NCBI GenBank assembly: GCA_020634565.1
Contig: JACKBN010000016.1
Location: 83,409 to 147,408 of the forward strand
DNA length: 64,000 nt
Direction of reading: 5' to 3'
From: Ardenticatenaceae bacterium
GTDB lineage: Bacteria; Chloroflexota; Anaerolineae; Promineifilales; Promineifilaceae
Shown: piece after piece, positions 8,299 through 17,127 of the stretch
How positions within the stretch are numbered: position 1 is the first letter of the stretch
How the letters are laid out: each line of letters starts with the position of its first letter
Translations under genes and position numbers: made by a program
Notes under the pieces: generated by a model
What the model was told of the DNA's origin: nothing
The model's database searches: none
The model's input: the letters and a program-made list of their open reading frames with translations, nothing else

Positions 8299-9284
8299 GC
8301 GTTTGCCTCCTCGGTCAGTTGGAAGAAGACGTCTTGTAAACGGCCGTTTTCCCCCTCAAAATGCAAAACAGGAATGTCCGCAGCGATCAGGCTGCCTAGC
8401 AGATGGTTGAGCTGGTGTGGTGTCACATCAGCAGCTAGATGGATATCTAGCCAACCATCTTTGCCGTTGTGGGTGGAAACGGCCGTAACCTCCGGCTGCT
8501 GGGTTAACAACGCTTCTGTTTGCGCCACTGAGTCCACCGGAACATGGATGCGCGCCGCACCACTTTGGGCATTCTGCATCACCTCGGCCACCGTACCGCG
8601 GGCTACGACCTGCCCCTGCCGCAAAATGACCACGTCATCACACACCTCTTCCACTTCAGCAAGCAGGTGGCTGCATAAAATCACGCCCGCCTGCCGTTGG
8701 GTGGCGATGCGTCGCACCAGGACCAGCAGTTCCTGCTTGCCACGTGGATCTAACCCCAGCGTTGGCTCATCTAGAAACACCACAACCGGATCGTTGACCA
8801 GAGCACGGGCAATACCCAGCCGCTGGCGCATCCCGCGGCTGTAGCTGCCGATGAGTGAGTTTGCCCGCTGCGCCAGACCCACCTCCATCAACAGAGCAGC
8901 GGCGTGGGCTTTGGCGGTGGCCGTGCTGTGACCGTAATGACGTCCAAAATAAATTAGGTATTCGGTTGCCGTCATCTGCTTAGGGAAACCAAGGCTTTCC
9001 GGCAAGACGCCAATTTTGCGGCGTATCTTTTCTGGCTGCCGGGAACTGACACCATCAACCGAAAACTCACCCGACGAGGACTCCAAAATCGTGGTCAGGA
9101 TGCGAATGGCTGTGGTTTTGCCAGCCCCGTTTGGCCCTAAAAAGCCAAGAACTCGGCCAGCTTGCAGCGTGAATGACAATCCCCGCAATGCAGGGGCACC
9201 CCCATACGATTTGCGTAAATTGTGTGCGGAGAGAATAGTTGGTGGGGAAACGGCCGTTCCTCCACCCAATTGATCCTGCTTCAT
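8295..9284 (-). CDS. ABC transporter ATP-binding protein
   Basis: A 329-aa ATPase of the ABC-2 export class, with a C-terminal extension of about 90 residues beyond the nucleotide-binding domain. Walker A is GPNGAGKTT, the signature is YSRGMRQRLG, Walker B is VVFLDEP and the H-loop is LCSHL. AGGAGG lies 9 nt before the ATG. The downstream fused permease starts within its stop codon, so the two are translationally coupled and form one transporter. An OmpR-like site lies about 53 bp upstream, which suggests control by a two-component pair of this locus. Substrate unknown. Confidence 0.93.
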   Translation of the reverse strand: MKQDQLGGGTAVSPPTILSAHNLRKSYGGAPALRGLSFTLQAGRVLGFLGPNGAGKTTAIRILTTILESSSGEFSVDGVSSRQPEKIRRKIGVLPESLGFPKQMTATEYLIYFGRHYGHSTATAKAHAAALLMEVGLAQRANSLIGSYSRGMRQRLGIARALVNDPVVVFLDEPTLGLDPRGKQELLVLVRRIATQRQAGVILCSHLLAEVEEVCDDVVILRQGQVVARGTVAEVMQNAQSGAARIHVPVDSVAQTEALLTQQPEVTAVSTHNGKDGWLDIHLAADVTPHQLNHLLGSLIAADIPVLHFEGENGRLQDVFFQLTEEANA

Positions 9285-9336
9285 AAGTTAGCACCTCCTA
9301 AAAATGAGCCGTATACCACTCCAATGTATCGGCACA

Positions 9337-9357
9337 GATTAAGAAAGTGATGAAAGA
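9337..9357 (-). promoter_or_regulatory. OmpR-like tandem site, copy 2
   Basis: The + strand reads GATTAAGAAAGTGATGAAAG, about 53 bp upstream of the ATPase gene at 9284. It is the same 19-bp pattern as at 196 and 12832. A further TTATGAAGCGTTCTTAG follows at 9361-9377 and may add half-sites. Confidence 0.5.
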
Positions 9358-9373
9358 TGCTTATGAAGCGTTC

Positions 9374-10645
9374 TTAGAAATACTTTACAGGCCTGTGGGG
9401 AGGGAACCAGACGAAAAACAGGGCAGCAGCCAGGATTGACAGCGCCGCACCGGCAAAAAATGGCATCTGCACCCCAAACCCAGACCAGCTGCCGACGCCC
9501 TGCCACAACACCCCGGCCAGTAAACTAGCAGGCAAAACCGCCAATCCCACCACGGCATTAAACCAACCATAGGCCGTGCCCCGCTGCTCTTTCTGCACCA
9601 GGTCAGCCACAAATGCTTTGGCCACACCCTGCGTCAGGCCGTAGTAAATACCATAGCCCATAAATAAAAGCGCCATCTGCCAGGGCGTCTGGATTAAAGC
9701 AAAGCCAACGTAAATCAGCGCATAGAGCACCCAGCCAACCAGCAACAACCGCTGCCGCCCCACGCGATCCGAGAGCGAACCAGCCGGACCCGACAGGGAC
9801 GCATAGACCAGGTTAAACAACACCGACAGCCCCATCACCTGGACCACGGTCAGGCCAGTTGTCTGCGCCCGCAGCATGAGGAAGGCGTCTGAGGAATTAC
9901 CCAGCGTGAAAAGTGTAAGAACAACGAGGTATCGCTTAAACAGGCGGGGCAGCGGCAGCGACGGGGTTGAGTCGGTCGCGACCGGAGCAGCCTGTTTTTT
10001 CTCACGAACACCAAAGGCGAGGAGCAATACGGCCGTTACCGCCGGTAAAATGCTCAACCACACAATCGTTTGAAAGGTCCCCTGAGCCAGATCGAGTTGG
10101 TTGCCCTGTAAGCGCCAGATGACCAGCAGCGCAATGAGCAGGCCGATTGCCGCGCCCGCCGTATCGCCCGCCCGGTGCAGGCCAAAGGCGAGGCCCCGCT
10201 GGCGGTCGTCAATGCTGCCGGCAATCAGCACATCGCGCGGCGCAGTGCGCACCCCTTTGCCGATTCGTTCCACAAAGCGCACCGTAAGAACCGCCGGCCA
10301 GCTTGCGGCCAGTGCAAAAAATGGCTTGGCCACAGTGGACAGCGCATATCCCGCAACCGTCAACCCTTTGTAACGACCCAACCGATCCGACAGCCGACCA
10401 GAGACCAGCTTGACCAAACTGGATGTTGTCTCGGCCAACCCTTCGATGAAGCCAATGGTGACAGTGCGCATCCCCAACACATTGGCCAGAAAAAAGGGAA
10501 GCAGATGAATCAACATGTCCGAGGAAACATCGGTAAAGAAGGAGGCCAGGGTGAGCACCCAGATATTACGCGGCAGTTGGCGCACATTGTGCCAGCCCTT
10601 TGCCTCCTTGTTTTTTTGTTGGGGTGATTCAGGTGATTGCGACAT
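9374..10645 (-). CDS. MFS transporter
   Basis: A 423-aa major facilitator with about 12 hydrophobic segments. The loop between spans 2 and 3 carries the family motif as GRLSDRLGRYKGL, and a second copy GSLSDRVGRQRLL lies in the second half, as expected for the two-bundle fold. The N-terminal QSPESPQQKNKEA segment is cytoplasmic. The start at 10645 has GGGAG about 10 nt upstream; an in-frame ATG at 10705 is close to the kinase stop and lacks an RBS. It follows the kinase at 10709 in the same direction, so it is probably controlled by that two-component pair. Similar proteins are drug or metabolite exporters; substrate unknown. Confidence 0.88.
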   Translation of the reverse strand: MSQSPESPQQKNKEAKGWHNVRQLPRNIWVLTLASFFTDVSSDMLIHLLPFFLANVLGMRTVTIGFIEGLAETTSSLVKLVSGRLSDRLGRYKGLTVAGYALSTVAKPFFALAASWPAVLTVRFVERIGKGVRTAPRDVLIAGSIDDRQRGLAFGLHRAGDTAGAAIGLLIALLVIWRLQGNQLDLAQGTFQTIVWLSILPAVTAVLLLAFGVREKKQAAPVATDSTPSLPLPRLFKRYLVVLTLFTLGNSSDAFLMLRAQTTGLTVVQVMGLSVLFNLVYASLSGPAGSLSDRVGRQRLLLVGWVLYALIYVGFALIQTPWQMALLFMGYGIYYGLTQGVAKAFVADLVQKEQRGTAYGWFNAVVGLAVLPASLLAGVLWQGVGSWSGFGVQMPFFAGAALSILAAALFFVWFPPHRPVKYF

Positions 10646-10708
10646 AACAGATGGTCTCCCTTCGAGGTTAGGATAATGCTTCAAAAAAGTGGCGGGTTTT
10701 GGCAAAGC

Positions 10709-12121
10709 TCATGGAGAATCAGGGTTTGTGGGGAAAACGGCCGTAACGATCGTTCCGCGTCCCGGCTGACTGGTGACGCGCAGAGCGCCGCCGTGCGCCC
10801 GAGCAATTTCATAGGCAATCGACAGGCCCAGACCAGCCCCACCGCCGTCCGCGTTGAGCCGCGAACGGGCATCCTCCGCCCGGTAAAATCGCTCGAACAA
10901 ATGCGGCAGATGTTCCTGGGCAATGCCCGGCCCAGAATCTTCAATGGCAATGTGCAGTTCTGTTTTTTGCTGGCCAGCCCGGATGTGAATACGGCCGTTT
11001 TCCGGCGTATATTTCACGGCATTATCCAGCAAGTTAAGAAACAGCCGGATGAGTAAATCCATGTCCCCCAGCAGATGCAGCCCCGCTGGAACGGTTTCGC
11101 TGAGGGTGATGGATTTGGCGGTGGCCAACGGCCGTATCTGATCCACCACCGCCCCCAGAAAGTCAGGCAAATCAATCCGTTCCTGATGCGGCACCATCTG
11201 CCCCTGCTCCAACCGGGCCATAAACAGCAAATCGTTGCTCAAGCGCACCAGACGATCCACCTGACCTTCCATTTCCTGCAAGGTGGCCACATAGGTTTCC
11301 GGCTGGCGCGGCTGGCTGAGCGTAACGCCGATGCGCCCCTTCAGCGCCGCCAGCGGCGTGCGCAGTTCGTGCGCGGCATCGCCGGTAAAGCGGCGTTCTC
11401 GTTCAAAGGCAGTTTGCAAACGATCGAGCATCGTGTCAAACGTCTGCGCCAGGCGTCCCACAGCATCCTCCGGGCCCTGGTAAGCAAGGCGCTGATGCAG
11501 ATCGCTGGCCGAGATCGCCTGCGCGGTCTGGGTTATCTGATCAATCGGCGCCAGCGCCCGCCGCGCCAGGAAATATCCCCCCAGGCCAGCCAGCAGCAGC
11601 GCCAGCGGCACCCCCAGAAGCATCAGAGCCAGCAAGCGCTCCAGCGTGTCTTTGATTGGATCGAGGTTGCCAATAATGGCCAGTCGGCCAGCCACATCGT
11701 CGGCGCGAACGTCCTGCGTGTACACCCGCCATTGATCATCCCCAATGTGCATGATGGCAAAACCAGCCTGCGTCGGTAACGCCGCCGTGTTTATACTGTT
11801 CAGGCCGTTTTTCTCCCAGAGGGTGCCATCAACGGCCGTTAAATAAATCACAAAATCGCCATCGAAAAAGCGCGCACTTTCTGACTGGTTCTCGATATTC
11901 TGAAAAGCGAGACGGTCGCCCTCTCGGTCCACGTTGATCACCGCCTGGGAAGCGACTAGCTGGAGGGACGTATCGAGCTGATCTAGCAAATTGTGGCGCA
12001 GCTGCACGTACAAAAATGTTGCAAACAGCCCCAAAATAAGGGCCAATGTAGACAGGTACCATAAGGTCAATCGCCATTGCAAAGGCAGCTGAAGGAGCCT
12101 CTGGGGTAAAAATCGCTTCAT
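10709..12121 (-). CDS. Sensor histidine kinase
   Basis: A 470-aa membrane sensor with two membrane spans (about 15-40 and 160-185), an extracytoplasmic sensor of about 115 residues, HAMP, HisKA with phospho-acceptor His251 in GDAAHELRTPLAAL, and HATPase motifs NLLDNAVKYTP, DSGPGI and GAGLGLSIA. The ATG at 12121 has AAGGG close upstream and lies 1 nt after the regulator stop; a GTG at 12136 would add five residues but has no RBS. It pairs with the regulator at 12123. It is similar in architecture to the kinase at 5541, supporting duplication of the signalling pair. Confidence 0.92.
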   Translation of the reverse strand: MKRFLPQRLLQLPLQWRLTLWYLSTLALILGLFATFLYVQLRHNLLDQLDTSLQLVASQAVINVDREGDRLAFQNIENQSESARFFDGDFVIYLTAVDGTLWEKNGLNSINTAALPTQAGFAIMHIGDDQWRVYTQDVRADDVAGRLAIIGNLDPIKDTLERLLALMLLGVPLALLLAGLGGYFLARRALAPIDQITQTAQAISASDLHQRLAYQGPEDAVGRLAQTFDTMLDRLQTAFERERRFTGDAAHELRTPLAALKGRIGVTLSQPRQPETYVATLQEMEGQVDRLVRLSNDLLFMARLEQGQMVPHQERIDLPDFLGAVVDQIRPLATAKSITLSETVPAGLHLLGDMDLLIRLFLNLLDNAVKYTPENGRIHIRAGQQKTELHIAIEDSGPGIAQEHLPHLFERFYRAEDARSRLNADGGGAGLGLSIAYEIARAHGGALRVTSQPGRGTIVTAVFPTNPDSP

Positions 12122-12122
12122 A

Positions 12123-12797
12123 TCACCCTTCGTCACTCATGCGATAGCCCACGCCGCGCACCGTGTGAATTAAAGAGAGCTGGCCATCTTGTTCGATTTT
12201 TCGCCGCAGATAACCCACATAGACGTCCACCACGTTGGACTCATTGTAAAAATCGAAGTTCCAGACATGCTCGCCGATTTGTGTGCGTGTCAGCACCTGG
12301 TTTGGATGGCGCATCAGGTATTCCAAAACAGCATATTCACGCGGGCTTAGCTCAATCATTTCCGAACCGCGCTTAACCTCCCGTCGGGCGGTATCCATGC
12401 ACAAGTCGCCTATTTGCAGCACGGTGCCAGTTTGCAACGGCGGACGGCGCAGCAAGGCGCGGACTCGGGCCAGCAGTTCGGGAAAAGCAAACGGTTTAAC
12501 GAGGTAATCATCGGCTCCGGCGTCTAATCCCTCGACCCGGTCGTCGATGGTATCGCGGGCGGTGAGCATGAGCGCGGGTGTTTTGTCGCCACGGCGGCGC
12601 AAATCTCGCAGCAGAGCCAGCCCGGTTTGGCCCGGCAGCAGGATATCCAACACGTAGGCATCGTAATCGGCCGCCAGCGCATAATCGAGCGCGGAACGGC
12701 CGTCTCCTACCAAATCCACCGCATAACCAGCTTCTGCCAGTCCCTGCCGGACAAAATTCGCGATACTGGTTTCATCTTCTACAACTAAAATTCGCAT
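12123..12797 (-). CDS. Response regulator, OmpR/PhoB family
   Basis: A 224-aa regulator: receiver with VVEDET, phospho-acceptor Asp51 in VLDILLPG, Lys101 in LVKPF; winged helix with ELSPREYAVLEYLMRHPNQV and VRGVGYRMSDEG. The start at 12797 is chosen because GGAAGG precedes it and MRILVVEDE is the family's usual N-terminus; an upstream ATG at 12833 would add residues with no family match and would run into the OmpR-like site. That site lies 35 bp upstream of the chosen start, which fits autoregulation. First gene of the operon with the kinase (10709) and MFS exporter (9374). Confidence 0.95.
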   Translation of the reverse strand: MRILVVEDETSIANFVRQGLAEAGYAVDLVGDGRSALDYALAADYDAYVLDILLPGQTGLALLRDLRRRGDKTPALMLTARDTIDDRVEGLDAGADDYLVKPFAFPELLARVRALLRRPPLQTGTVLQIGDLCMDTARREVKRGSEMIELSPREYAVLEYLMRHPNQVLTRTQIGEHVWNFDFYNESNVVDVYVGYLRRKIEQDGQLSLIHTVRGVGYRMSDEG

Positions 12798-12831
12798 GAG
12801 CACCTTCCACCGCGGAATTGTACCGTGATGC

Positions 12832-12850
12832 ATTAAGAAAACGATGAAAG
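12832..12850 (-). promoter_or_regulatory. OmpR-like tandem site, copy 3
   Basis: ATTAAGAAAACGATGAAAG on the + strand, 35 bp upstream of the regulator start. Two half-sites of (T/G)A(A/T)GAAA type lie about 10 bp apart. It is the best-conserved of the three copies (196, 9337, 12832). Confidence 0.5.
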
Positions 12851-12867
12851 GCTAACAGGAAATAGCG

Positions 12868-12883
12868 TGAGGGATAACCCTCA
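12868..12883. other. Small hairpin TGAGGG-ATAA-CCCTCA in divergent spacer
   Basis: A perfect 6-bp stem with a 4-nt loop in the spacer between the regulator and the PhoX-like gene. The rest of this 238-bp spacer holds the OmpR-like site, a copy of ACGGCCGT (about 12935) flanked by TTAA, and AT-rich sequence fit for promoters. No gene is seen. Confidence 0.35.
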
Positions 12884-13035
12884 TTTGTTATTGATACCTT
12901 AACATCTATTTACACACATTTACCCACCTGTTAAACGGCCGTTAAATAACCTCCGCTAGCATATCCCCAGTTGATCGTCTATTTAGAATCGGCAGTTTGT
13001 CTTGCCTGCCGACAACACCTACACCCGGAGGAAAC

Positions 13036-14637
13036 ATGAAACAAATGATTCAAAGACAGTACTGGATAAGCAAAGCAACTCTATTATTGGGGATTGTGCT
13101 GGTGGCGCTGGCGGTTATTCCCGTGGCCGCCAGCAGCTATGGGCCGATGATGGCAGGTAAGTCAGGCTACACCACCTCGGCTGCCTTTACCGTGGGCGAA
13201 ACAATTGATGGCTACCAACCCATCGGTATTTTGGATGGAACGGCCGCTTACGACCTGGATGAAAACACCGTTCGCGTTCTGGTCAATCATGAAGCAGGAC
13301 CCAGTGTCGGTTATGCCTATCAGCTGGCCAGCGGTGCCGAAATGAGCGGCGCGCGTGTCTCCTACATGGATATCGACAAAACCAGTCGGGAAATCGTTAC
13401 GGCCGGACTGGCCTACAGTGCTGTATATGATCGCAGCGGCGAATTGGTGACCGATGCTTCCCAAATCAACGAAATTGACGGCAACAGCAGCGATGGATTT
13501 GCCCGCTTCTGCTCGGCGCAAGGGTATGCTGCGGGCCAGTATGGCTTTGTGGATAACATCTACCTGACAGGCGAGGAAACATCTGCCTCTTCCGGCCATC
13601 CGCATGGTGGGTCTGTTTGGGCGTTGGATGTGGATGCCGGCGAGCTTTGGGCCGTACCTGCTTTGGGCCGCGGTGCCTGGGAAAACGTAACGGCCGTTAA
13701 TTCCGGCAGTCGCAACCATGTCGCCATTTTATTGGGCGATGACACCGCCGGAGCGCCGCTCTATCTTTACGTGGGTGAAAAGAACGCCCTGGGTGATGGC
13801 AGCTTCCTGGATCGCAATGGGCTGGCTGTGGGCAACTTGTTTGTCTGGCGCAGCAATACACGCGGCCAGGACAGCCCGGAAACGTTTAACAGCACGGGCA
13901 GCGTCGCCGCCGGACATTTTGTTCCCGTACAGGTTCGCGATATACGCATGGCCGGGCAGGCTGGCTACGATGCAGCTGGTTACCTCGATGACACCACGCT
14001 GCGCCAAGATGCACTGGACAAGGGCGCCTTCGCCTTTTCTCGTCCCGAAGATGTGCATACCAACCCCTACAACGACAAGCAGGTGGTCATGGCTTCTACC
14101 GGACGCGGCCAACTGTTCCCCTCCGACAATTGGGGCACCATCTACCAGATTGATTTGCGGCTGCGCACGACGCACCAACATCTAGCAGGGCTCGGCTCCG
14201 CAGCCCGGCTCACCATTTTGCACGATGCTGATGATTACGGCGATTATGGCATCCGCAGCGCCGACAACCTGGTTTGGGCCACGGATGGCAACATCTACGT
14301 GCAGGAAGATCGTTCCACCAGCCCTGGCTCGCTCTTTGGCGGCACCAGTGGTCGCGAAGCCTCCATCTGGCAGTTAAACCCGCACACGTTTGCGTTTGAA
14401 CAAATTGCAGAAATGAATCGTACGGCCGTTGCCCCCACTGGCTCCACCGATTCTGCGATTGGCGACATTGGCAACTGGGAATCCTCGGGCATTCTGGACG
14501 TCACCAACCTATTCCCCACCGCCGAGGGTGAATTGCTCTTCATTGGCACCGTTCAGGCCCACAGCGTCCGTGATGGCGTCATCGCCGACAATAATCTGGC
14601 TGAAGGTGGCCAGCTCATCTTCATCAGCCACCGTTAA
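13036..14637 (+). CDS. Secreted PhoX/DUF839-like protein
   Basis: A 533-aa protein with an N-terminal signal peptide (about 1-32: hydrophobic core LLLGIVLVALAVIPVAA). The body has beta-propeller features seen in PhoX-type alkaline phosphatases and DUF839 proteins: LVNHEAG near the start, SGHPHGGSVWALDVD, FSRPEDVHTNPYN, TGRGQLFPSDNWGTIYQIDL and a late DNLVWATDGNIYVQED. These would provide Ca/Fe ligands if it is a true PhoX, but the catalytic residues cannot be assigned here. GGAGG lies 4 nt before the ATG; an upstream ATG at 12997 has none. It is divergent from the regulator at 12797, and a strong terminator follows. Confidence 0.7.
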   Translation: MKQMIQRQYWISKATLLLGIVLVALAVIPVAASSYGPMMAGKSGYTTSAAFTVGETIDGYQPIGILDGTAAYDLDENTVRVLVNHEAGPSVGYAYQLASGAEMSGARVSYMDIDKTSREIVTAGLAYSAVYDRSGELVTDASQINEIDGNSSDGFARFCSAQGYAAGQYGFVDNIYLTGEETSASSGHPHGGSVWALDVDAGELWAVPALGRGAWENVTAVNSGSRNHVAILLGDDTAGAPLYLYVGEKNALGDGSFLDRNGLAVGNLFVWRSNTRGQDSPETFNSTGSVAAGHFVPVQVRDIRMAGQAGYDAAGYLDDTTLRQDALDKGAFAFSRPEDVHTNPYNDKQVVMASTGRGQLFPSDNWGTIYQIDLRLRTTHQHLAGLGSAARLTILHDADDYGDYGIRSADNLVWATDGNIYVQEDRSTSPGSLFGGTSGREASIWQLNPHTFAFEQIAEMNRTAVAPTGSTDSAIGDIGNWESSGILDVTNLFPTAEGELLFIGTVQAHSVRDGVIADNNLAEGGQLIFISHR

Positions 14638-14667
14638 CAACATCCAGTTCCTTTCCTTTTAACCGCA

Positions 14668-14702
14668 GCGACGCTGGCTCAAAAGTCAGCGTCGCTTTTT
14701 TT
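14668..14702 (+). terminator. Rho-independent terminator
   Basis: GCGACGCTGGCT, a CAAA loop, then AGTCAGCGTCGC and seven T. One G-T pair in a 12-bp stem. It lies 31 bp after the PhoX-like stop codon and closes that unit before the STAS operon. Confidence 0.92.
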
Positions 14703-14847
14703 GCTCCGGTTTACCCCGCCCGAATGGCCAAAGCGATAACAGATTGTTAACACAGCAACCGTTCCTTTGATGGCATAATTATGCATCTTTACTTTATTCA
14801 CCAAACATTGGCACATAAAAGTTACCCGCCGGGAGGCTTAAAGAAAA

Positions 14848-15201
14848 ATGGAATTAACTGTTACACGCCAGGATGATGGTATTTTACATCTCTCGCTATC
14901 TGGCCGCTTAGACATTGCCGGGACGGGCGAAGTTGAAAATAAATTTACCTTTCAAACATCCACCCAAAAAGAGGCTGTGCTTGTAGATTTATCCGAAGTC
15001 ACGTTTATTGCCTCGATTGGTATGCGCCTGCTGCTGAGCAATGCGCGTGCCCAAAGCCAGCGCGGCGGCTTGATGGTCCTGTACAATCCCCAACCGCTGG
15101 TAAAGGATGCCCTCGTCACCGCTGGTTTTGAGCAGCTCATCCCCATGTACGATGATTTTGACAAAGCGTGCGAGGCTTTGCAAACGGCCGTTACGCCCTA
15201 A
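14848..15201 (+). CDS. Anti-sigma factor antagonist (STAS domain)
   Basis: A 117-aa single STAS domain of the SpoIIAA/RsbV type. The conserved loop VTFIASIGMRLLL carries Ser56, the expected phosphorylation site. In known partner-switching systems the kinase (here 15208) phosphorylates this Ser and the PP2C-type phosphatase (15671) removes the phosphate; the unphosphorylated antagonist binds the kinase and frees the target. GGGAGG lies about 12 nt upstream. First gene of a five-gene operon; the next gene starts 6 bp after its stop. Here no sigma factor is encoded nearby, so the output may be another partner. Confidence 0.92.
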   Translation: MELTVTRQDDGILHLSLSGRLDIAGTGEVENKFTFQTSTQKEAVLVDLSEVTFIASIGMRLLLSNARAQSQRGGLMVLYNPQPLVKDALVTAGFEQLIPMYDDFDKACEALQTAVTP

Positions 15202-15207
15202 CCTCCT

Positions 15208-15660
15208 ATGCCCCAGCCCCCTTCGACCGGTGAAGAAACGGCCGTCTTCCAGTTGGCCATCCAAAATAAAGCCAGCGAGATTGTACGCCTCAGCCAGTGG
15301 CTCAACCAGACTGTTGCCCCGGCTCTCAAGCTGTCTGAAAAACTCACTTTTCGCCTGGATTTAATTCTGGAAGAGGCGCTCACCAACGTCATCGACTATG
15401 CTTTTGTTAGCGATGCCCCGCAGACAATCACCGTTTGCCTGAATGCGGCTACGGAAACGGTAAGCGTACAGGTCATTGATGAAGGACGGCCGTTTAATCC
15501 CCTGGCCGAACACGAAGTAAAGCTGCCCACCAGCCTGGAAGATGCCGGGAAAGGCGGGCTCGGCTTGCACCTGATCCGCAGCTACACAAAAACCTGCCTT
15601 TATCAGCGCCGAGACAACCAAAACATCTTCACCATGATTCTAGACAGACACCAAAGCTAA
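15208..15660 (+). CDS. RsbW/SpoIIAB-like serine kinase (anti-sigma factor type)
   Basis: A 150-aa GHKL-fold (HATPase_c_2) protein. The N box is LDLILEEALTNVIDYAF with the Glu-Asn pair, and the G1-like motif is VQVIDEGRPFNPL; a later GGLGLHLIRSY forms the G2/lid. This is the size and order of RsbW-type kinases, without a dimerisation His, so it phosphorylates the STAS partner and not a response regulator. It lies between STAS and phosphatase genes with 6-bp and 10-bp gaps. The RBS is poor, so coupling to the upstream gene is likely. Confidence 0.9.
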   Translation: MPQPPSTGEETAVFQLAIQNKASEIVRLSQWLNQTVAPALKLSEKLTFRLDLILEEALTNVIDYAFVSDAPQTITVCLNAATETVSVQVIDEGRPFNPLAEHEVKLPTSLEDAGKGGLGLHLIRSYTKTCLYQRRDNQNIFTMILDRHQS

Positions 15661-15670
15661 CACCGACCCC

Positions 15671-17098
15671 ATGACACCCTCCACTTCCGATCCTCAGCAA
15701 AATACCCCACCACATACCGACGACAATCCGGTCCTTTCCACACAAGATTGGGCGCTGCTTCGCGAACACCCGCTGTTCTCTGGCTTGCCAACCCAGGCCC
15801 TCCATGAATTGTTGGCGCAGTGCCCCGTCATTTTTCTGAGCAAGGGAAAGATTCTGCTCTCACCGGGCACAGCCAATCATCATCTTTACCTGCTACTCAC
15901 CGGCCATTTGCTGGTTTACCTGGATGCTGTCGATTCCCCTACCAGCTTCCACATTGAACCCGGCGAATTTATTGGCGAAATGTCCATCATCGAAGAGCGA
16001 GAAACTTCGGCGTATGTGGTGGCCCACCAAAACAGCCGTCTGGTTGCCATTCATGAGGATCAATTTTGGGGCAAAGTGGGCTGTTATCCCGAAGCGATGC
16101 GCTCCATGCTCAAAATGTTCTCCGAGCGGATGCGCAAACAAAATGAAATAACCCGGCTGGCGAATGAAAAGCAGCTCAAGTACGAACTGCTACAGCGAGA
16201 ACTGGCCGCCGCTGGCAACATTCAGGCCAATATTTTGCCCCAGGAATTCCCGCTCTTCCCCGAACACCTTCAGGTGGATGCCTTTGCGCTGATGGAGCCC
16301 GCGCGGCAGGTGGGCGGCGACTTTTACGACGCTTTTGCCCTGGATGATGATCACATTTGCGTGGCCGTAGGCGATGTTTCTGGCAAGGGGCTACCAGCGG
16401 CGCTGTTCATGGTGCGCGCCATCACCTTGCTCCGCCTGACGCTCTCGAAAAAGAAGCGTTTTCCCACCATCCTGCCCAGGATGAATGAACTACTCTGTGA
16501 AAACAACAAAGATTTCACCTTTCTTACCTTGATGGTAGCCATGCTAAACGTGAAGACGGGAGCGCTGCACATTGTGAATGGGGGACACAATGCGCCCTTG
16601 TTGGCTGCGGATAAACGGCCGTTCACGCCCCTCCCTATTCCCAAAGGTGCCCTTCTTGGCGTTTCAGAAACAGTTGTCTACGAGATGGCTGAATACCAGC
16701 TAAACCCAGGCGATACGCTCTTTTTTTTGTACACGGACGGTGTGACGGAGTGTGAAAACGAGCAGCAGCAGTTCTTCTCGGTGGAACGAATGCAGGCGGT
16801 GTTGAATACGGCCGTTCCACCCCACACGCCCCACAACCTCATTATCCATCTGCGCCAGGCACTCCAAGATTTTGCCCGGGACGTCGCCCAATCAGACGAC
16901 ATCACTATGCTGGCCCTCACCTACCTGGGGATAAAGCCGACTGATTCGCTCGAAGGCCTGGTTTTCCCCTGCTACAACCCACCCAATTGCCGCATTTGTT
17001 ATCGTTCTGTTAAATCGTGTTATGGTTTTGTAAACAACCCCCAAAACCGGATGCCAGAAGCGTATGATCTCGCGTACAGGTTATTGAAAACAAATTGA
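15671..17098 (+). CDS. SpoIIE-type serine phosphatase with cyclic-nucleotide-binding-like domain
   Basis: A 475-aa cytoplasmic protein. Residues ~25-150 form a CNB-like domain (HPLFSGLP start, PGEFIGEMSIIEERE as phosphate-binding-cassette-like segment). A linker helix follows (about 155-195), then a PP2C/SpoIIE phosphatase (about 195-420): GGDFYDAF, VAVGDVSGKGLPAALFM, VNGGHNAPLL, LYTDGVTECEN and QSDDITMLAL give the metal-binding Asp residues. It should dephosphorylate the STAS protein, perhaps tuned by a ligand at the CNB domain. The last ~45 residues are odd: four Cys (CYNPPNCRICYRSVKSCYGF) and AT-rich codons unlike the rest, with no family match known to me. The exported partner genes follow after 29 bp. 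Confidence 0.9.
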   Translation: MTPSTSDPQQNTPPHTDDNPVLSTQDWALLREHPLFSGLPTQALHELLAQCPVIFLSKGKILLSPGTANHHLYLLLTGHLLVYLDAVDSPTSFHIEPGEFIGEMSIIEERETSAYVVAHQNSRLVAIHEDQFWGKVGCYPEAMRSMLKMFSERMRKQNEITRLANEKQLKYELLQRELAAAGNIQANILPQEFPLFPEHLQVDAFALMEPARQVGGDFYDAFALDDDHICVAVGDVSGKGLPAALFMVRAITLLRLTLSKKKRFPTILPRMNELLCENNKDFTFLTLMVAMLNVKTGALHIVNGGHNAPLLAADKRPFTPLPIPKGALLGVSETVVYEMAEYQLNPGDTLFFLYTDGVTECENEQQQFFSVERMQAVLNTAVPPHTPHNLIIHLRQALQDFARDVAQSDDITMLALTYLGIKPTDSLEGLVFPCYNPPNCRICYRSVKSCYGFVNNPQNRMPEAYDLAYRLLKTN

Positions 17099-17127
17099 CC
17101 AAACACACCTGTCATTGAGGAGAGATC

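Noticed and set aside
12997..13035. Upstream ATG extending the PhoX-like gene by 13 codons
   Set aside because: No RBS, and the added residues are not part of a signal peptide; the ATG at 13036 has GGAGG at the right distance.
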